In this document: positions 1 to 7,991 of the stretch, in pieces
How positions within the stretch are numbered: the first letter of the stretch is position 1
How the letters are laid out: each line of letters opens with the position of its first letter
Origin: Sporosarcina trichiuri
Lineage (GTDB): Bacteria; Bacillota; Bacilli; Bacillales_A; Planococcaceae
Reading direction: 5' to 3'
NCBI RefSeq assembly: GCF_030406775.1
Contig: NZ_CP129119.1
Span: forward strand, 592,001 to 656,000
Length of the DNA stretch: 64,000 bases
Translations under genes and position numbers: made by a program
Notes under the pieces: model-generated
What the model was told of the DNA's origin: nothing
What the model saw: only the letters and a program-made list of their open reading frames with translations
Databases searched by the model: none

Positions 1-270
1 TTCGGATAATCCGATCCATTTCCCGAACCGTTCGATGATCGGCCGTCCGATTTTCTTGCCGATCGTATACGTGACGAGCGTGCCGATGAACACCCCGACA
101 ATCGCAATCAGCAGGGCGCTTGCAAGGCTCAGCAGACCGGAAGAAGAAAGGTAGCCAGTAAAGATGATGACGACTTCATCCGGCATCGGCAGACCGAAGA
201 TACCAAGTGACAGGAACACGAATACAATGAAATAACCGTATTGGATAATATAGTCTTGCAGCAAACTCAT
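1..270 (-). CDS. DedA/SNARE-associated family membrane protein (partial, C-terminus outside window)
   Basis: Ninety N-terminal codons are visible. The translation begins MSLLQDYIIQYGYF and contains the family signature FGLPMPDEVVIIFTGYL near residues 27-43, followed by a hydrophobic segment and TYTIGKKIGRPIIERFG, which is typical of DedA proteins (YbfM-like in B. subtilis). DedA proteins are polytopic membrane proteins linked to lipid transport and membrane homeostasis. The start is supported by an AGAGGGAT ribosome binding site. It lies 41 bp downstream of psd on the same strand, so the two are probably cotranscribed. That fits the pssA-ybfM-psd grouping known in B. subtilis, although here the order and orientation differ. 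Confidence 0.85.
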   Translation of the reverse strand, partial: MSLLQDYIIQYGYFIVFVFLSLGIFGLPMPDEVVIIFTGYLSSSGLLSLASALLIAIVGVFIGTLVTYTIGKKIGRPIIERFGKWIGLSE

Positions 271-311
271 GATATCCCTCTTTTGCCGTTTCTAAGCTGA
301 TCAGCGCACAT

Positions 312-1088
312 TTACTGCCAATATCCGATCGTCTCGCCCGTCCGGACGGGGCCTGGATGTCCGACCGCCGGCGTGAATGGGGAGTCGCCTGCAGTGAACA
401 GGAGAATCGTCGAGCCGAATGAGAAGAATCCGAAATCTTCCCCTTTGACCGCTTGTTTGTCAGATGAATAGAGCTGTACGGAGTTTACATTAAGAGCACC
501 CACTTTGACAAGTGCCAGTTTGTCGAATTGTGAAGACAGTTCAGTGATCAGGCGGTAATTTGTCTCGAATGGCCGGTCGCCGTGTGTCAGCCCGAAGCCG
601 TTCACCGGATAGGAAACAGTCCCGAGTGCATAGCGGCTGGTGACAGTGCCGTCAGCGGGGTAATGGAAATGATGGTAATCCGCAGGTGACAGGTAGAAGA
701 CGAAATACCAGCCGTTTTTATATTGGGATGCCCTCTGTTCATCCATGAAGATTTGATTTATACTGTAGGTATGACCTTTTATTGTAAATTGGTGCCCGTC
801 TTCAACACGGCCGAACGAACTCAGAAAGCCGTCCGCAGGTGAGACGAGTGCTTCCGGCGACGGATCGAACGGTCTGGCACCAGTGCGCAGCCGGCGCGTG
901 AAATAGTGCTGCAGGCTGCCGTAGGAAGTTCGCGGGTGCTCGATTTCGCTTTCATCTATACAATATGCTTTCGAATAGACGGAAATCAGCGGTCTGCTCA
1001 GGCGGGAGGCGGAAATTTGCCGCAGCAGTGCGGAAGCAACCGGGCTGCCGGTCAGTTCGACAAATTTTTTCAGCAATCTTTTTTTCAT
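312..1088 (-). CDS. psd: phosphatidylserine decarboxylase proenzyme
   Basis: Decarboxylates phosphatidylserine to phosphatidylethanolamine at the membrane. The 258-residue product has the family blocks SPADGFLSSFG (about residue 85), LSPADYHHFHYPADG (about 133) and, near the C-terminus, FFSFGSTILLF. The GST serine there is the self-cleavage site that becomes the pyruvoyl group. The context is FGST rather than the commoner LGST. An in-frame ATG exists at 1100, but the ATG at 1088 is preferred because GGTG lies at a suitable distance and the family starts with MxKRL-type sequence. The gene is divergent from pssA with only about 45 bp between starts. It probably forms an operon with the downstream DedA gene. 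Confidence 0.93.
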   Translation of the reverse strand: MKKRLLKKFVELTGSPVASALLRQISASRLSRPLISVYSKAYCIDESEIEHPRTSYGSLQHYFTRRLRTGARPFDPSPEALVSPADGFLSSFGRVEDGHQFTIKGHTYSINQIFMDEQRASQYKNGWYFVFYLSPADYHHFHYPADGTVTSRYALGTVSYPVNGFGLTHGDRPFETNYRLITELSSQFDKLALVKVGALNVNSVQLYSSDKQAVKGEDFGFFSFGSTILLFTAGDSPFTPAVGHPGPVRTGETIGYWQ

Positions 1089-1133
1089 AGGATTCACCAT
1101 CTTCAGCTAGTATAGAATACAAGGAGGCACAAT

Positions 1134-1667
1134 ATGTTTTCATTCAGATATTTTGATTATACTAAAGTGAAGGCACAATTGGCGAATGCCATCACTTTGA
1201 TCAATTTAAGTTTCGGCGCAATCGCGATTCTGCTCATTTCGAAGGATTTGTCCCATATGAGCCTGGTGTTCATCTTCCTGGCGGCGCTGTTCGACAGGTT
1301 CGACGGCATGACCGCCCGGCACTTCCATACGGAATCGGCATTCGGAAAAGAACTGGACTCGCTCAGTGACATCATTTCGTTCGGTGTGGCACCGGCCCTG
1401 CTGATCTACCACACGGCACTGTCCGGCATGCTGTGGGTCGGCATCGCGGCGACGATCATCTACATCGCTGCCGGCGCAGTCCGCCTTGCACGCTACAATG
1501 TGGAGGAATTTGACGGCTCGTTCCGCGGCATCCCGATCACGGCAGCAGGTGTCATCCTGACCGTTCTCTATTTCGCGATTCCGTACGTCGGCGCTCCGTA
1601 CTTCGTCATTGCCATGCTCGTTCTGTCCTATGCGATGGTGAGCAACGTGAAAATCGCGAAGATGTAA
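1134..1667 (+). CDS. pssA: CDP-diacylglycerol-serine O-phosphatidyltransferase
   Basis: Makes phosphatidylserine from CDP-diacylglycerol and L-serine, the step before Psd. The 177-residue protein carries a complete CDP-alcohol phosphotransferase signature: DRFDGMTAR, then G, D and D with the canonical D-x2-D-G-x2-A-R-x8-G-x3-D-x3-D spacing (residues about 53-78). At least four further hydrophobic segments are visible. The start has a strong AAGGAGG eight bases upstream. It is divergent from psd, so substrate maker and user share one short intergenic region. A hairpin terminator follows at 1677-1717. Confidence 0.93.
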   Translation: MFSFRYFDYTKVKAQLANAITLINLSFGAIAILLISKDLSHMSLVFIFLAALFDRFDGMTARHFHTESAFGKELDSLSDIISFGVAPALLIYHTALSGMLWVGIAATIIYIAAGAVRLARYNVEEFDGSFRGIPITAAGVILTVLYFAIPYVGAPYFVIAMLVLSYAMVSNVKIAKM

Positions 1668-1676
1668 GGAGCAGTC

Positions 1677-1717
1677 TCCCTGTGCCGCAGAAAATTTTGC
1701 GGAACGGGGATTTTTTT
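1677..1717 (+). terminator. Rho-independent terminator of pssA
   Basis: TCCC-GT-CCGCA pairs with TGCGG-AC-GGGA with small mismatches, followed by seven T residues. Confidence 0.8.
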
Positions 1718-1718
1718 A

Positions 1719-1748
1719 TTGTCGGCTGCTTTTTGTTTGTGATATACT
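1719..1748 (+). promoter_or_regulatory. sigma-A promoter of tRNA-Ser
   Basis: TTGTCG and TATACT are separated by 18 bases, and the tRNA 5' end lies 15 bases further on. Confidence 0.6.
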
Positions 1749-1763
1749 ATATCTCGTTCTGAT

Positions 1764-1854
1764 GGAGACGTACCCAAGAGGCTGAAGGGGGCTGACTCGA
1801 AATCAGCTAGGGCGTGCAAGCGCCGCGGGGGTTCAAATCCTCTCGTCTCCGCCA
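1764..1854 (+). tRNA. tRNA-Ser (anticodon CGA)
   Basis: This is a class II tRNA of 91 nt with CCA encoded. The acceptor stem GGAGACG/CGTCTCC, the T arm GGGGGTTCAAATCCTC and a long variable arm are visible. The anticodon stem GCTGA/TCAGC encloses CTCGAAA, giving anticodon CGA, which reads UCG serine codons. It stands alone between pssA and the hemerythrin-like gene. Confidence 0.95.
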
Positions 1855-1862
1855 TACATACC

Positions 1863-1904
1863 GAAAACCGCCGCTGCTCTGTGCAGCCGGCGGTTTTCTG
1901 CTTT
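1863..1904 (+). terminator. terminator of tRNA-Ser
   Basis: GAAAACCGCCG and CGGCGGTTTTC form a perfect 11-bp stem followed by TGCTTTT. Confidence 0.85.
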
Positions 1905-1995
1905 TCCGGCTGCCGTCCGTATGCCGTGTCCGTTTCTTTCTGGGCCCGTATCTGGTATTCTAATACTAGACAATACGATTGAAAGGGTGGAGACA

Positions 1996-2427
1996 ATGGC
2001 AGGTCCGGCACTGAAACAGCTGCAGTCCCACAGGGCGATCCACGAAGGCGGCTTATCCGGCGCAGTCGGCAAGACGGAGATGCTGATCGAGTTCCTCCAG
2101 CAGGGCGATCAGAAGAATGCGGAGCGCGCTGCGGACGATCTGATCGATTATTGGAAGACACGTGTGATCAGCCATGCGGATGCGGAAGAGGAAGGGTTCT
2201 ATCTGGAAATCAAGGAAGAGGATCCTTCACTCGAAAAGGCAGTGACCCAGCTGACGCGCGATCATGACATCATGCGCCTGGTCGTGGCGGATATCGAGCA
2301 GCTGAAGGAGACGGAAGGGATCAGCCCGACGGTCCTGCAGAAATTCTACGCGCTTCTCGTCGTCAATGAACTGCACAGCCGCGAAGAAGAGCGGCTGCTG
2401 TTCGAGGAGAATAATCCCGGGAGCTGA
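1996..2427 (+). CDS. hemerythrin-like (HHE domain) protein
   Basis: A 143-residue, all-helical protein with the spaced His/Glu pattern of hemerythrin HHE domains: SHRAIHEGG near the start, SHADAEEEGFY about residue 58, TRDHDIMR about 90 and NELHSREEERLLF near the C-terminus. Such four-helix proteins bind a di-iron centre and serve in oxygen, NO or iron handling. The exact role here is unknown. The ATG at 1996 is chosen over an upstream frame extension because AAAGGGTGGAG precedes it. It is transcribed towards recQ, with a probable weak terminator between the two. Confidence 0.8.
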   Translation: MAGPALKQLQSHRAIHEGGLSGAVGKTEMLIEFLQQGDQKNAERAADDLIDYWKTRVISHADAEEEGFYLEIKEEDPSLEKAVTQLTRDHDIMRLVVADIEQLKETEGISPTVLQKFYALLVVNELHSREEERLLFEENNPGS

Positions 2428-2441
2428 CAGACAGTCGACAG

Positions 2442-2472
2442 CACGCCATTCGTCCGATGAATGGCGTGTTTT
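2442..2472 (+). terminator. terminator between hemerythrin-like gene and recQ
   Basis: CACGCCATTC and GAATGGCGTG form a perfect 10-bp stem with a 7-nt loop, followed by TTTT only, so termination may be partial. Confidence 0.7.
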
Positions 2473-2492
2473 GAACGGAAGGAGGTCATAGG

Positions 2493-4265
2493 ATGATGGA
2501 GCAGGCGCTCGGCGTACTCGAAGAGAAATTCGGCTACCCCTCGTTCAGGGCAGGCCAGGAACAGGTCATCCAGCTCGTCATGGACGGCTCGGACGCCCTT
2601 TGTGTCATGCCGACCGGCGGCGGTAAATCACTGTGCTACCAAGTGCCGGCCATGCTGATGGAAGGGACGGTCCTCGTAATATCCCCACTCATCTCACTCA
2701 TGAAAGACCAGGTGGATGCCCTCTGGCAGCTCGGCATCCCGGCTGCATACATCAACAGCACACTGTCCACGGAAGAATACTTCGGTACGCTAGAGAACGC
2801 GCGGGACGGCCACTACAAACTGCTGTACATCGCACCTGAGCGGCTTGAATCCGAGTCGTTCATGCGTGAGCTCGGCCGCATGAAAGTGCCGATGATCGCC
2901 ATCGACGAAGCCCACTGCATCTCGCAATGGGGACACGATTTCCGGCCGAGCTACCGCAATATCAGCCGGGTGCTTAATTGTTTCGATGAAAAACCGGTCT
3001 TGCTTGCCCTCACGGCAACAGCGACACCGACCGTACGGGAAGACATCCGCGAACAGCTCGGCATTCCGCAGGAACAGACGGTGCTGACCGGCTTCGAGAG
3101 GGGCAACCTGACGTTCACGGTCGTGAAAGGCGAGAACCGCGAGAAGTTCATCAAGGACTACGTCAGCAAGAACAAGGACGAAGCCGGCATCATCTACGCG
3201 GCAACGCGGAAAGCGGTCGAAAGTGTGCACGATCAGCTCGCACGCAGCGGTGTCGCGGTCGCCAAATACCACGGCGGCATGGACGATTATGAACGGCAGC
3301 GCGAACAGGACCGGTTCCTGAATGACGAAGCATCCGTCATGGTGGCGACGAACGCGTTCGGCATGGGAATCGACAAATCCAATATCCGCTACGTCATCCA
3401 CTACCAGATGCCGAAGAACATGGAGAGCTACTACCAGGAAGCCGGGCGTGCCGGGCGGGACGGACTCGACAGCGAGTGCATCCTGCTGTTCGCCTCCCAG
3501 GACATCCAGACGCAGCGGTTCCTGATCGAGCAGTCGCAGGATCCGTCGCGCATGCGTTCAGAAACCGAGAAACTGCAGGGGATGATTGACTACTGCCATA
3601 CGGAGGACTGTCTCCAGCAGTACATCATCACCTACTTCGGCGAACAGGAACCGCCGCCGTGCGGACGCTGTGCGAACTGTACGGATACCCGCGAGCAGCT
3701 CGACGTCACACTCGATGCCCAGAAAGTGCTGTCCTGCGTCATCCGTATGGGGCAGCGGTTCGGCAAGACGATGATCGCCCAGGTGCTGACAGGCTCCCGC
3801 AACAAGAAACTGCTCGAGTTCCGGTTCGACGAACTGTCGACATACGGACTCATGAAAGGGAAGAATGCCAAAGAAGTGGCGGATTTCATAGAGTTCCTCA
3901 TTTCGGCGAACTGCCTGTCCGTCGAGAACGGCCAGTTCCCGACCATCCAAGTGGCGGAACGGGGGAAAGACGTTCTTCTCGGTAAAGAGAAGATCGGGCG
4001 GAAAGGATCGTTCGTGACGAAACAGCTGACCGAAGATGACCCGCTGTTCGAGCGGCTGCGCCAGCTGCGCCGCACACTCGCCCAGGAAGCGGGCGTTCCG
4101 CCATTCGTCATCTTCTCGGACAAGACCCTGAAGGACATGGCCGCAAAGAAACCGCGGACAGCGGACGAATTCCTCGATGTCAACGGGGTCGGCCAGAGCA
4201 AACTCGAATCATACGGCGAAGTGTTCATCACAGAAATCGAGTCGTTCGGTCTCCAGGAAGCCTGA
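2493..4265 (+). CDS. recQ: ATP-dependent DNA helicase RecQ
   Basis: A 3'-5' DNA helicase of recombination and replication-fork repair, 590 residues long. Helicase motifs are in order: MPTGGGKSLCYQ (Walker A, about residue 37), DEAHCISQWGHDFRPSY (motif II and aromatic-rich loop, about 132), LTATATPTVRED (motif III) and YYQEAGRAGRDG (motif VI, about 312). A cysteine zinc site (CHTEDCLQQY...CGRCANC, about 365-395) and a C-terminal HRDC domain (residues about 510-585) follow. AAGGAGG lies 7 bases before the ATG. Length and domain order are normal for Gram-positive RecQ. It converges on the MFS gene across a shared terminator. Confidence 0.96.
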   Translation: MMEQALGVLEEKFGYPSFRAGQEQVIQLVMDGSDALCVMPTGGGKSLCYQVPAMLMEGTVLVISPLISLMKDQVDALWQLGIPAAYINSTLSTEEYFGTLENARDGHYKLLYIAPERLESESFMRELGRMKVPMIAIDEAHCISQWGHDFRPSYRNISRVLNCFDEKPVLLALTATATPTVREDIREQLGIPQEQTVLTGFERGNLTFTVVKGENREKFIKDYVSKNKDEAGIIYAATRKAVESVHDQLARSGVAVAKYHGGMDDYERQREQDRFLNDEASVMVATNAFGMGIDKSNIRYVIHYQMPKNMESYYQEAGRAGRDGLDSECILLFASQDIQTQRFLIEQSQDPSRMRSETEKLQGMIDYCHTEDCLQQYIITYFGEQEPPPCGRCANCTDTREQLDVTLDAQKVLSCVIRMGQRFGKTMIAQVLTGSRNKKLLEFRFDELSTYGLMKGKNAKEVADFIEFLISANCLSVENGQFPTIQVAERGKDVLLGKEKIGRKGSFVTKQLTEDDPLFERLRQLRRTLAQEAGVPPFVIFSDKTLKDMAAKKPRTADEFLDVNGVGQSKLESYGEVFITEIESFGLQEA

Positions 4266-4281
4266 CTGTATAAGTGAATGC

Positions 4282-4334
4282 ATGCAAAAACCGCAAGCCT
4301 TGGCTCAATAGCTCAGGGCTTGCGGTTTTTGCAT
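4282..4334. terminator. bidirectional terminator between recQ and MFS gene
   Basis: A perfect 18-bp inverted repeat with A/T flanks (ATGCAAAAACCGCAAGCC and its complement) can end transcription in both directions. Confidence 0.9.
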
Positions 4335-4343
4335 GTTGTCCAG

Positions 4344-5498
4344 TCAGGGCCGGACAGGGGACGACTGCTTACGCATCAGGCCGTAGATCGTGTAGACAGC
4401 GACGATCAGCAGCACGATGCCCGTAACGATGAACGCGGAGCGGTACTCGAGATCGAGCGCACCGATGACGTAGGAGCCCGCCACGACACCCATCGAGAAG
4501 AACGCATAGAAATAGCCATACGCCCGGCCGCGGGACGCGGGACTCGAGGAATCGATCAGCAGGGAGTTGATGGACGGGAACAGGAACGCGAACCCGACGC
4601 CATAGACGGACATCGTGCCGAACAGGCTGGCCAGATCATCCGCACCGCTCAGCAGCAGCATGCTGACGCCCATGAGCGAGATCCCGAACGCCAGCGTGAT
4701 CATCGGACGCACACGGTCGAAGATCCGGTTGATCGGCAGCAGGAACACGAGAATGGCGATCACGCCAAACGTGCTCAGCAGCATCCCGGTCGTTTTCGTC
4801 TCGAACCCGAGCGCCTCGACTTTGAGCGGCAGGATGAGCGCAAGCACCCCCTGTGAGAACATGAGGAAGAAGGCGCCGGCAAACGCCCGCTGGATTCCCC
4901 TGTTGCGGAACAGTCCCCGGACTTCCTTGCTGTCCGGCTTCGCTGATGGCTTCTTTCCGCGCTTAAACGTCCTCAGGAAGACGATTGCGCATGCTGCCAG
5001 GATTACCATGATGACCCCGTTGATGAGCATGATGCCGGGCGTCGTGATCTTTGAAGATATGATCCCGCTGTACGCGGGCCCGGCAATGGCGGCCAGGCCG
5101 ACGAACGCACCGGAAATTGCTGTACTCTTGCCGCGCTTTTCAGGTTCCGCCCGGTTTGCGAGGAACGTGAACGCCGCCGGGATGATCAGACCGTTCGTGA
5201 ATCCATGGACAAACCGGATGGCAACGAGCAGCCACGGCGCATGCACCGCCGAATACAGGCTGAGGGAGACCGCGTTCATGAACAGACCGATCAGCAGGAT
5301 CAGAAACGGCCCGCGCCGATCGGTGATGAATCCCGAAAAGATGTTGCCGAAGACATTTGCGAGCGAATATGTACCGACGACCAGGCCGGCGATGAACGTC
5401 GTCGCGCCGAGGGACAGCGCGAACGGACTCATGATCGGCAGCTGGGAAAACAGATCGAAAAAGGAGAAGAACACGATCAGGTAGACAAAAAAACGCAT
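4344..5498 (-). CDS. major facilitator superfamily transporter (drug-exporter-like)
   Basis: A 384-residue protein with about twelve hydrophobic segments. It has the MFS loop 2-3 signature in the form GFITDRRGPFLILLIG (about residue 65-80) and a second-half loop around NRIFDRVRPM. The substrate cannot be told from sequence; the fold and length fit the MFS-1 multidrug/metabolite exporters. The reading frame stays open to an ATG at 5537, but GAGGCG sits 7 bases before the ATG at 5498 (MRFFVYLIV), which also places the first helix at the N-terminus, so 5498 is preferred. It is a single gene, convergent with recQ and divergent from ddh. Confidence 0.85.
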   Translation of the reverse strand: MRFFVYLIVFFSFFDLFSQLPIMSPFALSLGATTFIAGLVVGTYSLANVFGNIFSGFITDRRGPFLILLIGLFMNAVSLSLYSAVHAPWLLVAIRFVHGFTNGLIIPAAFTFLANRAEPEKRGKSTAISGAFVGLAAIAGPAYSGIISSKITTPGIMLINGVIMVILAACAIVFLRTFKRGKKPSAKPDSKEVRGLFRNRGIQRAFAGAFFLMFSQGVLALILPLKVEALGFETKTTGMLLSTFGVIAILVFLLPINRIFDRVRPMITLAFGISLMGVSMLLLSGADDLASLFGTMSVYGVGFAFLFPSINSLLIDSSSPASRGRAYGYFYAFFSMGVVAGSYVIGALDLEYRSAFIVTGIVLLIVAVYTIYGLMRKQSSPVRP

Positions 5499-5624
5499 AC
5501 GAACGCCTCGTTTCAAATAATCATGTATCCAGTCCATTTTAGCATGCCCGCTATGTATTTCAACGGAACGGGGCCTCCTCCGGCGTGCAGGTGGATGAAT
5601 TGTGACGGAATGATGAGGGAAGGG

Positions 5625-5656
5625 TCGGCCGGAAGAAAATATGGCAATCCGGCCGA
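5625..5656. promoter_or_regulatory. perfect inverted repeat upstream of ddh
   Basis: TCGGCCGGA and TCCGGCCGA form 9-bp arms around 14 bases. No T-run follows, so it is more likely an operator than a terminator. Its function is not established. Confidence 0.35.
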
Positions 5657-5704
5657 AGAAGATGTAAAATAACGAATTATAAAAAAGGGGATGGGGATGA
5701 GGTC

Positions 5705-6691
5705 ATGGTAAACGCAATACGCATCGGCATCGCAGGGTACGGCAATTTAGGAAAAGGCGTGGCGCATGCAGTTGCCCAACAGCCGGATATGGTTTGTGCC
5801 GGAATCTTCACACGCCGGCCGGCGGCATCGATCGAGCCGGTGAACAATAAAGTACCTGTCTATCCTATGGATGCAATCGAGCAATATGCCGACAAGATCG
5901 ATGTCATGGTCCTTTGCGGAGGGTCGCGGTCCGATCTGCCTGAACAGGGCCCGGCACTCGCCAAGTGGTTCACGACTGTCGACAGTTACGACACACATGC
6001 CAAAATACCGGAATACTACGCTGCACTCGATGACGCGGCATCGGCAGCCGGCACGACCGCTGTCCTGTCCGTCGGCTGGGATCCCGGCCTGTTCTCCATC
6101 AACCGTCTGTACGGGGAGACGGTGCTCGCAGACGGGGCGACGTATACGTTCTGGGGCAAAGGGCTGAGCCAGGGACACTCCGATGCAGTGCGCCGCGTCG
6201 AAGGCGTCTCGCAGGCTGTACAATATACGATTCCATCGGAGGAAGCGATCGCAAAAGTGCGGGCAGGCGGGGCGCCTGAACTGACGACAGGCGAAAAGCA
6301 TACGCGGGAGTGTTATGTCGTCCTTGAAGAAGGCACCGATGCAGCGAAAGTCGAGGAAGCGATCGTCACCATGCCCGATTACTTCGCGGATTACTCGACG
6401 ACTGTGCATTTTATCACAGCGGAAGAGCTGGCGGCAGAACACAGCGCCATGCCGCACGGTGGATTCGTCATCCGGTGCGGAAACACCGGCGCCGGAAGCC
6501 GCCAGGTGATGGAATACTCCCTGACGCTCGACAGCAATCCGGAATTTACGTCGAGTGTCCTGACCGCCTATGCACGCGCAGCGCATAAGCTGTCCAGGAG
6601 CGGCCAGCACGGAGCGAAGACGGTATTCGATATCGCACCCGGCCTGCTGTCACCGAAAGATCCGGCACAGCTGCGGAAAGAATTGCTGTAA
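5705..6691 (+). CDS. ddh: meso-diaminopimelate D-dehydrogenase
   Basis: Catalyses the one-step NADPH-dependent reductive amination of tetrahydrodipicolinate to meso-diaminopimelate, bypassing the acylated branch of lysine/DAP synthesis. The 328-residue protein starts with a Rossmann motif, IRIGIAGYGNLGKG, followed by VCAGIFTRRP. It then has VDSYDTHAKI and VLSVGWDPGLFSINR, which are characteristic of DapDH. Members of this family are known from Lysinibacillus sphaericus and relatives, which supports a Planococcaceae origin. GGGGATG precedes the start. It is monocistronic, separated from the following aminopeptidase by a promoter. Confidence 0.92.
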   Translation: MVNAIRIGIAGYGNLGKGVAHAVAQQPDMVCAGIFTRRPAASIEPVNNKVPVYPMDAIEQYADKIDVMVLCGGSRSDLPEQGPALAKWFTTVDSYDTHAKIPEYYAALDDAASAAGTTAVLSVGWDPGLFSINRLYGETVLADGATYTFWGKGLSQGHSDAVRRVEGVSQAVQYTIPSEEAIAKVRAGGAPELTTGEKHTRECYVVLEEGTDAAKVEEAIVTMPDYFADYSTTVHFITAEELAAEHSAMPHGGFVIRCGNTGAGSRQVMEYSLTLDSNPEFTSSVLTAYARAAHKLSRSGQHGAKTVFDIAPGLLSPKDPAQLRKELL

Positions 6692-6707
6692 GCGCACACA
6701 CCAAACT

Positions 6708-6735
6708 TTGATTATATGAAAATTTGTATTATACT
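6708..6735 (+). promoter_or_regulatory. sigma-A promoter of the M42 aminopeptidase gene
   Basis: TTGATT, 16 bases, then TATACT. The predicted start site lies about 30 bases before the chosen TTG start codon. Confidence 0.6.
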
Positions 6736-6768
6736 AGCAGTATCTTTTTACTTAGGGGGACGAAAGAG

Positions 6769-7857
6769 TTGGCGAAACTGGATGAAACACTGACAATGCT
6801 GAAAGACTTAACGGATGCAAAAGGGATCGGCGGCAACGAACGTGAACCGCGCGACGTCATGAAGCGCTACATCGAACCGTATGCCGATGAAATCGACCAG
6901 GACGGACTCGGTTCCCTGATCGCGAAGCAGACAGGCGAGACGGACGGCCCGAAAATCATGGTTGCAGGCCACTTGGATGAAGTCGGCTTCATGATCACCC
7001 GGATCGACGAAAAAGGGTTCCTCAGCTTCCAGACGGTCGGCGGCTGGTGGTCGCAGGTCATGCTCGCACAGCGTGTAACGATCGTGACGCGCAAAGGGGA
7101 TACGGTCACAGGCGTGATCGGTTCGAAGCCGCCGCATATCCTGTCGCCGGAAGCGCGCAAGAAGCCGGTCGACATCAAGGATATGTTCATCGATATCGGT
7201 GCATCTTCGCGCGAGGAAGCGGCAGAGTGGGGCGTGGCTCCCGGGGACATGGTCGTACCGTATTTCGAATTCACGGTCATGAACAATGAGAAGTACCTGC
7301 TCGCAAAAGCATGGGATAACCGGATCGGCTGTGCCATCGCGATCGACGTCATGAAGGCGCTGAAAGAGGAAGGGCATCCGAACACGCTGTTCAGCGTCGG
7401 AGCGGTACAGGAGGAAGTCGGCCTGCGCGGAGCAGGCACGGCCGCCACGAAAATCAAGCCCGATATCGGCTTTGCGGTCGATGTTGGCATTGCCGGCGAC
7501 ACACCAGGGGTATCCGTCAAAGAGGCGGCTTCCAAAATGGGGGACGGCCCGCAGATCATCCTCTATGATGCGTCCATGGTCGGACACAAAGGGCTGCGCG
7601 ATTTCGTCGTCGATACAGCCGAAGAGAACGGAATCCCGTACCAGTTCGACGCCATAGCAGGCGGCGGCACGGATGCAGGCTCCATCCACTTGAGCGGCAA
7701 TGGGGTTCCGTCGATCGCCATCACGATCGCAACCCGCTACATCCACAGCCATGCAGCGATGCTCCACCGGGATGACTACGAGAATGCAGTGAAATTGCTG
7801 ACGGCCGTCATCAAAAAGCTCGACAAAGATACGGTCATGAAGATTACAGCTGAATAA
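6769..7857 (+). CDS. ytoP: M42 family metallopeptidase (glutamyl aminopeptidase/YtoP type)
   Basis: A cytosolic co-catalytic metallo-aminopeptidase, 362 residues. The metal-binding and catalytic residues are visible in AGHLDEVGF (about residue 65), AWDNRIGC (about 178), VQEEVGLRG (about 208, catalytic Glu), [10 protein letters not shown] (about 232) and YIHSHAAM (about 320). The frame is open to an ATG at 6724, but that lies within the promoter. The TTG at 6769 has AGGGGGA eight bases upstream and gives MAKLDETL, the usual N-terminus of this family. A good hairpin terminator follows. Confidence 0.9.
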   Translation: MAKLDETLTMLKDLTDAKGIGGNEREPRDVMKRYIEPYADEIDQDGLGSLIAKQTGETDGPKIMVAGHLDEVGFMITRIDEKGFLSFQTVGGWWSQVMLAQRVTIVTRKGDTVTGVIGSKPPHILSPEARKKPVDIKDMFIDIGASSREEAAEWGVAPGDMVVPYFEFTVMNNEKYLLAKAWDNRIGCAIAIDVMKALKEEGHPNTLFSVGAVQEEVGLRGAGTAATKIKPDIGFAVDVGIAGDTPGVSVKEAASKMGDGPQIILYDASMVGHKGLRDFVVDTAEENGIPYQFDAIAGGGTDAGSIHLSGNGVPSIAITIATRYIHSHAAMLHRDDYENAVKLLTAVIKKLDKDTVMKITAE

Positions 7858-7867
7858 TAAAGGGAAG

Positions 7868-7897
7868 AGACAGATTGTGAGAGCGATCTGTCTTTTT
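7868..7897 (+). terminator. terminator of the M42 peptidase gene
   Basis: AGACAGAT and ATCTGTCT stem, then TTTT. Confidence 0.8.
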
Positions 7898-7907
7898 CAT
7901 ATACAGG

Positions 7908-7953
7908 AATGTATAAAAATACAGTTGACTTTATATTTATTCATACTTATACT
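7908..7953 (+). promoter_or_regulatory. argF promoter with two ARG-box-like operators
   Basis: TTGACT (7925-7930), 17 bases, then TATACT (7948-7953) is a near-consensus sigma-A promoter. A sequence close to the Bacillus ARG box (ATGTATAAAAATACA, 7909-7923) abuts the -35 hexamer. A second, in reverse orientation (ATGAATAAATATAA read on the minus strand), fills the spacer. The layout fits arginine-dependent repression by an AhrC/ArgR protein; this is inference from motif similarity. Confidence 0.65.
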
Positions 7954-7991
7954 GGGAACAACGAATCTTACACATGGAGGATGATGCGATC

